NCBI RefSeq assembly: GCF_030848805.1
Contig: NC_092361.1
Span: 1,302,001 to 1,366,000 of the forward strand
DNA length: 64,000 nt
Direction: 5' to 3'
DNA from: Temnothorax longispinosus
Lineage: Eukaryota > Arthropoda > Insecta > Hymenoptera > Formicidae
Both the position numbers and the translations under genes were made by a program. Below, piece by piece: positions 22,755-36,900 of this stretch. The notes beneath the pieces are model-generated. The model ran no database searches. It was not told where the DNA came from and was given only the letters and a program-made list of their open reading frames with translations. Within the stretch, counting starts at the first letter, position 1, and each line of letters begins with the position of its first letter.

Positions 22755-24061
22755 ACCATGACGGAGTATCTCGTCTTCGAGCAGTAAGGGAATGAATCGA
22801 CACTGCAATTCTCGTGTTGTATCGAACGTTCTGTGATTTCACTTTTCCTTCGTTTTCGCGAATATAGCCGCGTAAAAAAAAATGGTCGAGATGACCTTCT
22901 CAGTTTCGTGGATGATCTCTGCAGATTTATATGTCGCTGAATAAGTCGTAATAACAAGGAATCGAATTGTGACATTTTATTTAATTACATTTATTTGATT
23001 AGAACTTTTAGTTTGTATATAATAAACCGCACGTTACAAATTTATATTCTAATAGACAATAAAAGAGAAAATTATTGCATTACTTGAGATCGTTGTTTGT
23101 TAAATCTGTTCATTGTGTTTGAAATATTATAGTTATAACATTTTGGTCGGGATATCCTACAGTTTTGAAATACCGTGATATAGAACACTTTATCGATAGC
23201 AAAGAAAATAAGGGAGGGAGGATGAATAGAGATTGTGAGTAGGCTAACTTGCGGATGAAATAACGATAAAACTTTCGTCGTAATAAATAACGCCGTATCG
23301 TTACTTTATGATTATTAGTGATTCTTGGATAGCAGGTAGCGGAGTCTCTATTTATAGCCTAACGCCGATAAGAATGTGCTTTATACGCGCGACGAAGCTA
23401 CAGAATCAGAGCTCCCTCGCTTTAAAGCCATCGTTTACGAAAAATATTTCTCACAGAATTATTCAGGTCTTCTCGGTTATATAGCATGAGATTGATATAA
23501 ATTACTATTAACAAGATAGGGAATGAAATGTTTTATCAGAAAGCTATATTCTTTTGGAACTGATAAAAGCGATGAGATTTTCGAACAAAATTTATTACAG
23601 GTGAATAATAAAATTAAAAATTGCGAAAATAAATAACTAAAAATGGACGTATAAATCTCTTTACAATATTAATTTTCGGTAATACATTTTTCACTTATTT
23701 TTATCGAGGATTTATATTCAAAGGATCGTGCCATATATCTCGCAAAAATACGCGATCGATAGAATTAAATGATCTTATAACTCGAAACAGCCTTTTGAGG
23801 TAAAAATAAGGAAATACCTTTTTTGACGTTCTTTTGGCAAGTTAATTAAATCCTGACGGTTTGCGTTATTCATGGCTTTCTCGCGGCGTACGTATTACGC
23901 GTACTATTCTCGAAATGCCATTGTTCTCTGTTTTCGGGGTCATCACGCGAGCTTACTCGAGTCTCCCTCCAGATTCGGACGACGTTACTTACCGCGTAAG
24001 TTACGATCGCTGTAGCGGCGAGAAGTTGAGAAACGTTCTTATGTGCTCGACACGCAATTAA

Positions 24062-24222
24062 GTGGGCTTTATTCTCACAGACAGGACATTACTTTCTATC
24101 TCCCTTCTACTCCCTTCGGAGATCCCGAGACACCCCTCTCTACGCCACCGTCCAATGGTTACCGCACCCTGCTTTTGTGCGCGTACAATGATCCCTCGCG
24201 CACGAACCGGTAATTCACCCCT
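24062..24222 (+). repeat. Diverged direct repeat, copy A
   Basis: Starts GTGGGCTTTATTCTCAC, then CATTACTTTC, a pyrimidine-rich stretch, ATGATCCCTCGCG and GTAATTCACCCC. The same ordered landmarks occur about 940 bp away in copy B at 25001. No coding content is recognised. Confidence 0.7.
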
Positions 24223-25000
24223 CAAAACAGCGCACGTTCGCCGACAAAACGTTACGCGTGCGCGACATAATTTCGTTAACAAATAACCGTGTTACGACGA
24301 CGTTGCTCCCGTAAGCGATAAGCAAGAACAATCGCCGTGTATTATTATAGCGACAGTGACGGAGTTGCCGCGCGTGGGAATTAGCAAAATTAGGAATTTA
24401 TCGTGCAAGAAATTTTGTCGCGTATAAGAAACTCTTCCGCTGGTCTCCGTTGTTTGTTGAAATATTTTACGTCTCCATATTACACACGTATATAATTTAA
24501 TTATTATATTCCATTTAAATATGTGTGTGCGTACACAGGGCGCGGTAAGTTTCGCTTGTAAAGGCAGACGAGTCGAGTTTGTCGAGGAATTTTATCACCG
24601 AAATTTCACCCGGACACGACGTGACGTCCCGTATCGCGCGTCCTTTATACCCGCGTGCACCTTTTATATGAATAAAGACATTGCCGCTTTCGTTTATTTT
24701 CCAGAGATACGTATCGACAGGAAGTGAACGCTCTTCTCGACACAATCGACAGATCCTCTTCGAACAACCGCGATTTAAACCCCGTCGTCGCTCGCTCGCT
24801 CGCACGCGAGTCACATCGTTACATCGAATACAAAGAATGACGGACGACGCTCTTTTCGGCTCGAATATCGCGATTGTTACCCGACAACGTTGGCGGCCGG
24901 GCGACGACCTACTTCTCGACACCGACGCCCGACATTATTTTTCGTTAAACGAATGGCCCGCAGTAGCGCGCGAGCGCGGATTTGAGAAACGCAAAATTAT

Positions 25001-25174
25001 GTGGGCTTTATTCTCACGGACGAGTCATTACTTTCGTCGTGACCTCCTTACCCACCCTGCCCTCTTCCAGCACTGTGTCTCCATCTCCCCTCCCTCTCCT
25101 TCCCCCCAACGCTCCCCCTCGTTCCGTAGCCGTGCGCGGGTAACGATCCCTCGCGAGCCTGTAATTTTCACCCC
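25001..25174 (+). repeat. Diverged direct repeat, copy B
   Basis: Shares GTGGGCTTTATTCTCAC, CATTACTTTC, a pyrimidine-rich centre, ACGATCCCTCGCG and GTAATTTTCACCCC with copy A. It lies inside a 214-codon plus-strand open frame (24681-25325) that I consider a chance frame in stop-poor, CpG-rich DNA, because the copy A region has no corresponding frame. Confidence 0.7.
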
Positions 25175-26768
25175 GAAATGGCCCGTGTCGTCCAATTGGA
25201 CAACGATAATAAGGACAATAGCGACAAGAATAATTGCTACAGTAATGAGAAGAATCACGGCGCCGGAAGTGATCTCGTTTATTGCAAAAGATTGCCCTTG
25301 TCCCTGTCCACGACGTGGAAGATGATAATACTCTTAATTAGTCGAAGCTATTTAAAATTCCTTCGTTCGAATGTAGGGAAATTGAGTTTGCTGAATATCT
25401 GAAAAGGGAATCTAATGGACTGTATATGAAGGTTGAATTTCTTCATATAATCCCCTTATAACATCGCCTTTACAACGCTTTTTATCCGTTTTACGCAGTT
25501 CAGTTGAATTGAAAAAGCTAACTCGAATATTAAACGTATATTTTTATGCTTTAAATGCACCTACCAAATAATCCCCGTTACCGTGCACGTTATCTAAATA
25601 TTAACTTTGTTTATACAAATTACCTTTTCCAAATGAATTTGCATATCGACCGGGATATACGCGGATGTACGTCAAAAAGTTTTTAAAACGCATAATGTAT
25701 GTATGTTACGTTGCAAATATGCGCCCTCGGACATTACATTTCCCGTACTTATCCTTTTGCAGCGCCGGGATAACGAAGCTTGCGAGAGATCGCAATATAT
25801 TTCTCGAAAAAGATGTACGTCAGCATGCCGGAGATTAATGGGTAAGCAAGATATTTTCCAAGAGGAGAGAGATATTGCGAGTACGGTGAAATCGCAATGG
25901 AAATTCCTTTTGATAATTTCGTTGAATTAAATGACAACTTAAAATTTATCGGTACGCGGAAAAGGAACGGATATCTCGCCCAGATATCTCTTGATTCACA
26001 ATCGAAAGCTGGACCTGGTAAGGTGTGCAGCTGTGGAAATCGATAAAGAGAGCTGCCGCAAAGCACAAGAGAGAGAGCAAGAACGTTCCGTATATCAGGC
26101 GAACTTAAGGAGATGCGTTTTCATGGATGCTAAATTACCTTCGCGCAGTCTCCTCTCGCCCGTTCTCTCCGTGTCTTCTCCCCCTTTCGACGTGGAAGTA
26201 AACGACCCCCGCGAGGCCATAAGTCACCCTCCGAAATGGTTCGCGACAACGTACGCCGATGTTACGCGCCCCCTTATTTCGATAAAGCGACCGTCGTGCG
26301 ACCGGACGCGAAATTTCCTTGATTAAGACAGGAACGCGTGACCTAACGTACGATTACGCGCACGATAGCTGCGTTGCGCGTCAATTATAAATACTTCAGT
26401 TATACACCGGTTTTAATCTATTCGTTATTTATCGTATCTATACAGAGCATACCCAAACGAAAACGTATTCGCGTTATGAAAAAGACTCGAGGCAATTTAA
26501 AAAATCCGGATAACTAAGAGAGATAAAAAAGTTTATTTCTGCGCGCGTTAAGCGTGCAATACCTATTCCCTGAAAAGTTTCTCAATAAAGCAATATTTCA
26601 GCTTGTGTAAAGATACATATGAATGTCAGTCTCCGGCACAGTTTTCAGAAGGCCAATACAAAATTCTTCTCTCAAAACGTTGGTTTGCAGAGGACAAAAA
26701 TCGAGCGCGCGGATATTGCCAAACGAGCACAATCACCGCGGTTATTTCTGATGATACAGATTTTTGTT

Positions 26769-26787
26769 CCGCGCGCGCGCGCGCGCC
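26769..26787. repeat. (GC)n tract
   Basis: About nine alternating CG units, an unusually long uninterrupted run. No other feature is attached to it. Confidence 0.85.
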
Positions 26788-29700
26788 ATGCGACGGACAT
26801 GCAAGCAACGCGTCCGCGCCACAAGTATTTTTGTTGCGTTTGACTTTGTTGGAGTTTTGCATCTGATACGAATTTCGCGTTCGAAATATTGGAAAATTGC
26901 TGCGGGGAAAAAAAACCGATACACGCGCGAATGGGAAGACGACGCTGGTAACGCCGCGCGTAATCGAACGTAACGTAATCTCGTTATTGTCCTCGTTGTC
27001 GGCGCAACGGAAAAATCTGCCGCTCGGACGGAAACGCGGGCACACGATCGGTAACAGCAAAAAAAAAAAATATTCGCTCGGCCGAATATAGATTTGCGCG
27101 AGCACGTTTTAATGGATGGCCGGGTATTAATCGCGTTCGTCCCCTCCCCCCCGCGCGCGAGTAATTAGCACGTACGCACTCGGTGCTCGGAGAAATTTAA
27201 CATTGCGTATCCCTCGGTACTTTAACTGAATAACTGTCCAAGTGTCCCAACAATTTTGCCGGGCATCGATTCTCGCTGGATAACGCGGCAATCCGCTTTT
27301 TGTCGAGCGCGTTTGCAATCATAGCGAGACAATCTACAAGTATCGAGCTTACGCGAAGTGATTCGAAACGTCCGATAGACCTCTGAAAGCAGTATTAATT
27401 TCGCGGAACTGAGCAAAAATTCCGAAAGCAAGATACGCGTGTCAACAATTCAACACTGCTCGCGACAATTAGGATTGTTTAAAAAATATATATATATAGG
27501 CGACTTTATACATTTAAAATTTACACAAATATCGACAATTGTTAATATATTCGAAGAAAAGTAAAAAGCGTCCACGAATAATCTTTTATAACTTCAAAAG
27601 TTGAGTTAATGAGAATATACGATGATTTTGTAAGTTTATTAATTATATCTCGCTAATAAGAAAGTCCAGTCGAGAAACTTCAAACTTGGTAGTAAAATAG
27701 CCGCATTACCATTGTGATTAACATCGCGCCGTGTCGCATAACCGCTGATTATCTTTATTGAAAGGGAAAGGGGGCGAAGAATGGCAACGCGGATTCTTGA
27801 CACTTTGACTGCAGTCCCTGGAATGAGAGGGTGACCGAGGGTGGAAAACCGCGACCGTCCTCGCCCCTTCATTGACAGCTGTCAAGCGTCACAGTTGGAA
27901 AGTTTTACGAGAACAAAAGTTGATATTGCTGCGCTTGCAGCTTTCTCCATCGCAGCCTTGCTTCCTTTTACCACGCTCTTTATCGTGCATTTACTTGGAG
28001 GTAACTAATGTACTTCGCTGATATGATATACGAACAAATGGAATCTCGTTGCCAGATATTGAAAAAGTTAATCTCTACGAAGAATATAAAAGCTTTTTTT
28101 ATTATAAATACAGGTAATCTCTCAAATTAAGCAGTTTCTCTAGATGTTCTCCAAGTGGAGGAAGTATTTTGGTAGCTACGTTACAGACTAAAACTTTCAT
28201 AAAGCGGAAATCGTTTATTTAAAATTAATATTAGCGATTTCCACCGTTTACTTAAAGTCCTGAAATTCAATTTGCTAAAACTGTTTATTGCCAACGTTAA
28301 AAATAAATCCTCTAATTCCATCATCCGTCAAATTCTCGTTGCGGAACAATCGATTAATGGCTGGATCAACGACTGAATTCTGTCTCAACCGAATTACGAA
28401 ATCTCTTTCCAGGGTGCGTGATCTATCCTCACACATCGCGCGATCGCTTTCAAATTTCGGGAATCGGTATGTATCGTGATAATCAACTTGAAACCGCTTG
28501 ATGTTAATGTATCGTGAAATGCTTAATGGGCCGGACCGAAACGCGTTGCCGCGACGCACGGCGTCAACACTATTAACTCCGCAGCAAAAGCCGAACGTGC
28601 AGATTACTTCTGCGTTCGCAGCTACCAATCGAGAAACGTCAGTCACTTTTTTGTCCGCCGATGCGGCGCGTGTCAATGGGCCGCGCGAGACATTTGCCGA
28701 TAATCGGGGTTACAGAATATTGACGAGCGCGCTTTCATCGTTTTCAGTACGTGCCTTAAACTACACTGCCGAAGCATATTTCATAAAATTGTCGCGCGAA
28801 AAGGGCTCAAAGAGCCCCGTGTGATATCTTTATTTAGAAATTCGATAATTTAGTAACGTAAAATACAGTTCGTGTCACTGCGCGCATTATTTTTTATTTG
28901 ACAGTGACGAGATCGCGCGGATATGTGCGAATTCGAATGTGCGATTTTGCATTATTTTACGTAAAGAGAAATTTAATAATTTATCGAGTAACGTAATACA
29001 TATTGTATCGCCGCGTGCATTATTTTTTCTTTTTATCTGATAGCCGTGATCGCGATTTTACGATATTAACGTCAGTGCGAGATTTTAACGAACGTTCGTC
29101 GGTCGAAAAATTTTGGTATTTGTCACAAACACTTCAGTTAAACGTATGGCTTATTATATCAATCCGTTCGGTGCGATATGGCGCGGAAAAGGAAATTCGA
29201 TAATCGCCGCTTTAATTTTCAGCGTGCGCTCGCGACTCCGACTCCGACGGGACGAATCGTTGAAGAAAGAAAGAAAAAAGAATTTAAAAAAAAATGAAGT
29301 TCTCTCTCCCCTATATCGAGAGCACGCGAGAGAGGGAGGGACAACGCGCGCTCGTTCTCGATGACGACGTCACAGATTGAAATGGCGCGTAAAATGGCCA
29401 CTGCTCCCAAGGGCGAAATATTCGAAGTCTCCAATTTTATCTCTCTTCTGTGTCTCTCCTCTTCTCCATATCCCTTTCCATTCGCGTTAAAAAACGTTGG
29501 CCGCTCGCCACATTGCGTGCGGGAAAATAATACAGAAAATAATTTTAAAAAATTGAGTTTTATATATATAGATATATATTTCTATCCTGCGTCTGTAGTA
29601 ATTGACTCGACATGTAATGATTAATATAATTGAGAGAAATTTCATAATAAAATGTTTGATACATAAAAGAAATATATTTACAGATTTGACACGTACACTA

Positions 29701-30765
29701 ATTTAACTTGTAGAAATTTTTACAAGTACGCGCAAGATGTAATCTTGAAGAAGAAAAAAGGCACGTTGAAAGCACGTACGTCATATTTCATGTACTTTAC
29801 CGTCCTGAGAAAGAAAGATTGCATGATGTATTAGCAAAAGCGTATAAGATTACAACCTCTTTATCCTTCTTCTTTCGCGGGCATTAAAATCATGCCGCGC
29901 GATATGTCATACGATTTTCCTCGAGAGAGGAATTATTAAGGCTCTTAACAGGAAATTTTTTTCGTTGCTCACTCGCGTATTATCCGCACACATTATTTGC
30001 AATGTTACGTAATATAGCGCATAACATTTTTATTAATATATATTAATTTTATAAATTTTATATTGATTAATCATACCGAAGAAGATATATTTCCTCTTCT
30101 ATTCGTCGTATATCCTCGCGGGACGCTGAAGCTATACCGTCGGCGAAACGCCACACGCGCAATTTCGGCAAGTAAATACCTCTAAAGATGTTTTCTCGCG
30201 GGCTGCGAAAATCTCCCACGGTTTTCATACTCGTGCGCCAAGTGCGAAGTACAATGCAAGTGCGGGACTTCGAACGACTTCTTTCGACGCTCCTTTTGCG
30301 GAAACAAAATTTTCTCGTGTCGCTTTATTTCCCTGGCGCTTTCACTTGCACGATTGTGATCTGTAAGTTGCGCCTGGATTTTCGCGAATTCTATTGCCGA
30401 TTTCTTCGTCAATCTTTGTCTTCGTCAGAGCGCGCGTGTGCATGGAAAGCTATTAGATAAATATAACTGGGACGGCTATGATCAATTGTTGCCAATTTCG
30501 ATCAGTTTTCCTTTTTTATTTCAAGTGTTTTCTCTGTGAGAACAACTAAAGGTAATTATTTAGAATTGGGGTTTTTCCTAATTTTAAAGTTTTTCAATTT
30601 TTTTCTTTGCGAAAGAATGCATTTTGTTGTCGAGTTGAAGAATTATACGGGGAAGATAGAAAAACTTTTTTTTTGCGAATTTTAGTAACCTTTCTCAATT
30701 AGCGTTTTCTTTTGGTAAAACGCTATATTTTAGATAAAATCGATTAAACACACGATAAACGTGTA

Positions 30766-30815
30766 TTTAACTCCATACTGTAATATGCAAATAAAGTTCA
30801 AAGTATGGAGTTAAA
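30766..30815. repeat. 14-bp perfect inverted repeat
   Basis: TTTAACTCCATACT (30766-30779) and AGTATGGAGTTAAA (30802-30815) with a 22-nt spacer. It may be a hairpin or the core of a small foldback element; no flanking duplication was seen. Confidence 0.75.
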
Positions 30816-33613
30816 CACATACGTCAATTAATGCCTGTTTGTGCTGAAAAAAAAAGGCAAGATCACATATTCTTCGACCTCCCTCGATTGATTTTATCGT
30901 TATCGGAGTCACAACAAAGCTTTTTGCCAAGACTGCCGCAAAAGAATATCAATATTAAGAAAAGACCCAATTCTATACAATTACGCAACTAAATATTCGA
31001 TGCAAATCTTAAAGGTAATTATCCTTTTTTGTCGATTACTCTGGATATTTTGAATTAACGCTCATCGTCAATTCAGCTTTAAACCTTTATCGTGCTCTAA
31101 ATCTGTCGGCATCTGTAGAAGCAATGAGATCAGAAATATCCAGACAAAGTGCAGTTTCAGTCTGTTTTCTTTTTTTTTTAAACTGTCCTTCGAGACCGAT
31201 AATGCAAGAATTTTCATTACACTGCCCGCAATCGACGTAGCAATCAGGTTGCCTCACCCTCGGGTTAAACTCGTTTCGAAGGTCAACAGAGGATCGTCTC
31301 TCCCCGGGACAACTCGGCCTTTTTGCATCTCTCTTGAACTAGTTACCGGATTTGGTTTCTTCGAAGCGTTTTACGGGCAAAATATATAAAAAAACGACGC
31401 GACCGCGTAATGTAAATCGAAGTAATATCGGGCGACAGCAAATTGAAACGATGACGAATCGGTTTTAAAGGAGAACGCCGTATCGTTTATTGACAATGAG
31501 TTCTACTCCTCGACGGATAAGCGAATAACTGTTTGATCCTTGATTTCAAATACTCGGAAAGCGATTTGCTTTTAATTCTAAAAATTATTTCAAGTCGGTA
31601 TCGCTTTACGCTATTTTTATCGGATTATAGAAACTGATTATCCGCGTCTATCAATTTTTGTAGCAACGTTCGTTTTTTTATTTGTATAAATTTTATTTAC
31701 GCACGTGGAACGCATTATGAACGCGGGTGTCCCGGCGATGTCATCGAAGTCGGAATTGCGAAGTTTCCGCCTGAGGAGTGGTAAGAACGGATTTCGTTAT
31801 GGAATTCAAGAAAGCCGCTTGACTTTGCACCCGCACAAACTTTATCCCAGAGGCATTCGCGAGAGCGAGAAAATTGGTACAGTCGCGGGTATAAATGCCT
31901 GAAGAGTTGACAGGTTTCGACAATGCGCTACGACTATAATATACATATGTATCTACCGCAATGCGGGTGATATATGCAGTGATTTGGAGTAAACCCGCAA
32001 TATTTAAAAAGTAAGATGTGAAAATGGAAGAAAGAATATTCAATAAATATCGAAAAAATATCCGAAAAGTGCTATCTTACAAATAAAATTAAGTTTTGTT
32101 CAAGTACAAAAATGTTAAATATAAAAGGTCTATATCGGTTATATCTACAACATAATTATTTATATAATAAAAATGAATTATTTTCTTAACAATTCAGGAT
32201 CGAAGATGGACTTTTTTGAGAATATCTTCGAATATGTTAGTGTTTCTCTTTAATTATTGTGTGCGAATGCTTGAATACGTATCCAAATCTTGTATTTAAT
32301 TATCTATTGTGCAAGGGATTATGTAATTTCATATAAAATCCCGATAAAATCGATAACCGTTGTTATAATTTATTCTCGCTAATAAAACAGCAGATACAGC
32401 ATCGCTCTCTTTCGATTTAAAGCAGCTAAATTTAATAAAATATTTTAAGCATTGTTGCAATTTGTAATTACTCGTGAAATTCGGAAATAAAGTTTTTAAA
32501 CTAAAAAAAAGTCCAAAAGGAAAATATTTTATCTTGCAGAGGATAGAACGTGTGTTAACCTTCTACTAATTTCGACGACTGTACTTTAAGAGAGAGAGAG
32601 AGACGCCGAGGAGATTTGTATAAGACTTCATTCGTGCAAAGTCTGACAGAGGGAATGGAAGATTTCTGCGGAATCTTCGGAAATACAGCCGCGGAAGCGC
32701 CTAATATTGTATTCATGAAGTGACGAGCGTTCGAGCCGTTCTGAATAAATAAATAAATAAATAACCGAACCGCCCGGGCGCGCGGCGGAAACTGTATACG
32801 CTCGGTGGCTGTGCGTTTGTACACGGATACGGTATAATCCGCGCCTACGTGGATATTGTGTACACCGCTATGTAGATATACACACCTACCAGCCATGTAT
32901 ACGCACCCATAGCACATACACACATACACAGATACATGCGGAACGCGTTGCAGAATGCGGAGACAGAGAAATGGTCGGCGAAGTTGGCGAGAATCGACCA
33001 GCGGTGGAGGTTGACAACTTCGAGAGCTCTTTCAATTTATCTCATCCCCCCGGAGCATCTCTTTCCCTCTCTCTCTCTCTCACCCTTCCCCCGCGACCAC
33101 GCGTCTCTATTCTTCGGGCCGCGAGCCTTTATTTCTGCATTCGAGCGCGCTTTCGTTCGCGCTGCGGTTTCGCGCGCTGCAATATTTTATTAAAGTCCTG
33201 TCACGTTCGCGAGGTGGAACATCGCCTCGGTGATAAGAAATAAGTATATTTAAACCGGAGAGGGTCGATTATAAACGGACGTTTCTACTGCAATACTTGT
33301 TTTAATAGCCGATAGCGTGATTTACACCGTCATTTTCATGAAAGATGGCTCCTACCGTGGTATACACGAAGAAATAAAATAGATCGATTGCTCTCGCTAT
33401 AGCTCGCATTGCACGCTAGTACAGGTGTTAATAACAATGACAGAATAGCATTGGCGAATTGTGAGATTAAAGACTATCGCTTCGGGCAAAACATTGTCAT
33501 TCGACATAAGACAATTTATTCTGTAATAGTAAAAAATACATTAAAGAAAATTATTTTATCCAAAAACCTAGAATTGAAGTAAAATGTTTCGCTCGACAAA
33601 ATAATTGTTTTAA

Positions 33614-33925
33614 CCCTTAAATGCCACCCGGGGTCCAGCGAATCCCAGACCCTTTAGAATGAAATGTTTTCAAATGTTTTTGCCAAAAATGGAGCTCATG
33701 CTCCCATTGATGATAGTTGAGTGATTGATCTACCCGGTTGTACACTTAGCAGTACTCAGTTTACTTAATTTTTTATACTATGTTGAAATTGAAATTTTAA
33801 CAATATAAGCATTTTATTCTCTTTTCTAAGCCTTGAACAACATTGAAAATAATTTTCATAACTAAGTTTTCTTTTAGACTCCATGTGTCATTTACGAGAT
33901 TCTTGAGAGGTGAGGCATTTAAGGG
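33614..33925. mobile_element. piggyBac-type MITE flanked by TTAA (312 bp)
   Basis: Termini CCCTTAAATGCC and GGCATTTAAGGG are perfect inverted repeats, with TTAA directly outside (33610-33613 and 33926-33929). The interior encodes no transposase. The terminal sequence differs from the 9777 element, so it represents a second piggyBac-like family. Confidence 0.87.
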
Positions 33926-36900
33926 TTAAGCATAAATTGTAATAATTATTTTTATCACAATTTTCGTGGCAATTCTTACAATTACAATTAATTCTAACAA
34001 TTTCAATAACAATAATAATACATTTGAACGAAGAAGGTACCATTGTACAACAAAATTACTAGGATTGTAGAGCCAGGATGATCAAGCGGACATTAAAGTG
34101 TGTCATTACTTTGAAAGTAATAATTTGCGTAATGACACGATCGCGAAATGTCCCATTTAGCTCCGAGTGCTTTAACCGCGGATAACGCTTTGTCAGTTAG
34201 TTAATAATTACACAGCTTAGTTAATAATAATCGCGCGCTCGGCGCGACTTCGACAAAGAGGAAATGTTAATTCGTCCCGCGCGCGAGTGTCCCGACCGAA
34301 AATTCAATCCAATGATACGTCCAGAGCTTTAGGGACGGCTGTGGAGTGTTCGACAAAAGCGTTTCGCTTGCAGTTTTCCAGCGCGCGGGACACGCTCCTC
34401 GTACAATTCATCGCGCGATCGTCATCCGTCAGAATGTCTGCCATTCGACTGCGGATTACCGTTGTTCAAATGTACGCGCGCAGGGCCCTCGGGACGGGGC
34501 CGGCCCATCGATCTTTTATTCTCCAAGGATCCCGTCTCCGTTCTCGTCCTTCATTCCTCCCACCCCCGACGACTCTTATTTGAGCAATAAAATGCCGGCG
34601 AGAGAACCCTTCCGCGATTATATTGACCCTACCGGGAGAGAGAGAGAGAGAGTTGTCCGGCAGGAGTTCTCGAATTCCGCAAAGGGCTGCGTGGATACTT
34701 GGTCGAAGTGTTGCGCTATTAATGGCAGTTTATTAGCTGTGTTATGGATACCATAAAGAACTCGAGGCCCCACGAGCGGTGTCCTGTGCCGCTGTCCGCG
34801 GTGTGTGGCACGCGTGTTAATTTAATTAGACCGCTACTTCAGTTTAATATGGCGTATACGCGCGGAACAATGCTACCGCAACGGTATGAATTTGAAAAAG
34901 GGATTTAATTAAAATATGATGCTTGGTGTGTGTTGTTACGTCCGCGCGAGATATGCCGCGCGGTAACATTCTTTCAATTTTAATTATGCAAATTATACTT
35001 TCAATTATATTCTCATTTACCTACTGCAGCGCATTTTATTAAGCTTTATTTATCATTTATTCCAACATTTATTGTGATAAATGTAATAAGGTTATTGTTA
35101 CGGCTATCGACTATATCGGTGAATTGCGAAAGTGCAAAATAATTTCAATAAAAAAGTACATATATATGAAATAATGGTGGTTCGCTATACGTAAAAATTC
35201 AACATGATAGTCATGTGCCTCTCACATAAAATATACAATTAATTTCTTTATTGCACCATGCAGTTACATTCTTTGCGCCGTTGCGTTTAGCTTCACCGCA
35301 ATAAATTACAAATAATTGGATAGATCACGGAAACGATTTCGTTAGAGGACCGAATGGCCTCTTTGATCTTGTAATACAGATTGATGTTAGCATTTGTCAA
35401 GCTGGCCAGTGCCTACAAATAACGCTTTCAACTGTATACCTGCAAACCTGCCCGGATCGGCCTCGTATATGGCTACTATATAGCCGGGCGTTCAATAGCG
35501 CGTTACTCGTGCCAATTTTCGCGCGAGTTCAACTGTTAATAGCAAGTTGCAGGTGTACGCGCATCCGTGAAACAGTTCGCAATCAGCGAAAATTGCTGTG
35601 AATCCTGATACAACCCGACCGAGGCACGCTATGAGTAGCACTTGCCGGCGCAACAACTGTCGCGGGCAACAACGCGCTCGGCTGTATACTTAGAGTTTAG
35701 CTTTATGGCGGCGAGATATTGAATCAAGAGAGAAAGCGCGCAACATTAAAATAGATACGGCGTATGCGGGAAAATGAGATACGCAAATTTTTTAATATAA
35801 TTTACAACTGTCTCCGCGCGACACACGCGTGCAAAATTGCATTTTAAACGTAATTTATTTAAAAAATTGTTTCTCTCTCCTCTTTTCCTCCCTCGCGATA
35901 CAGTCGCGCGTTCGCGTAACATCATCTAATTATCATCCGCTGTTTCCAGAACTCGAAGGAATAAAGTCATCGTTTCGCCGAAACTGCCGAAAGCCCTCTC
36001 GCCCGTGAAATGCTGATATTATCATTCGTAAATTTTCGTATATACAGGTAATAACGTCATGTAGGGTAATATACGAGTCTACGGCAGCTGCCACTTTCCC
36101 TCCACGTTTGAGTAATAAAATACCACGGTGGTCCCACCCTTAGTTATATCGCCCTTTACAGAGAGTTGTCTAAGATCTCGAATTCCTTGAAGGGCTTCGA
36201 GGATGTTCCTCAGAGGTGGTGCGCATACTAGTTTCAAAGTACTGGCGATGTAAGCTCTCGGGAAATTGCCTATTCAATTATAAGACACGCTGATACTTGC
36301 AAATTCAATTACGCAAATGTATACCGCGTGGTGTCTATATATTTTGTGACTCCTAACTGCCTCTCTTTTTCTTTAATACAGACATAATAACGATTTTTTG
36401 GTCGGTTTTGACCAGATAATTTCTCGTTGAAAAAAAATGTAAACATCTTATTTTTAAAATTATTTTTTTAGATGACTGCAATTTAAATTAAAGTAAGATT
36501 ACAATTAAAGAGACCGCGTTGAGCAGTCCGTTACTCTGTTTTATTCGTCTATTTCTTCGTCGACTTTATTCACAATTTCTTCCGCGGACTTGGAAACTAT
36601 ACCTATGTTTCGATACTTTTATCGAGGAACAATCGATTCTCCAACTTGGTCAAGGAATCCCTGTGTGAAAAGAATGGCCATTGTTCCGCGACACTGCGGC
36701 TATATTTATACGCGTAGTTTTCCGTATGCGCATACAAACTGCCTGCGAACTTTAGTCGCTGTCGTTCTTGAATGAATGCGCGTATCATCTATAGGTATCG
36801 CACGGGAGAACTTTTCTTTGTTTGCTTATTTACCTGCATTTCACGTAAATTACTCAGACATATTTTCGCATTCCTTAACGTCGTTTCTACGGAAGTTAGG

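Noticed and set aside
23988..24030. GTAAGT donor on the minus strand after a hydrophobic LLAATAIVTYA reading
   Set aside because: The phase would be 0, not the phase 1 needed to join the 18315 exon, and no start codon lies in frame upstream.
25028..25258. Minus-strand frame starting with a strongly hydrophobic stretch, considered as the missing signal-peptide exon
   Set aside because: The hydrophobic run comes from an AAT/GAC-like low-complexity sequence in the duplicated region, and I saw no phase-1 donor after a plausible cleavage site.
24681..25325. 214-codon plus-strand open frame
   Set aside because: CpG-rich DNA with few stops. The composition is arginine/threonine/proline-rich, it crosses one copy of a non-coding duplication, and no domain is recognisable.
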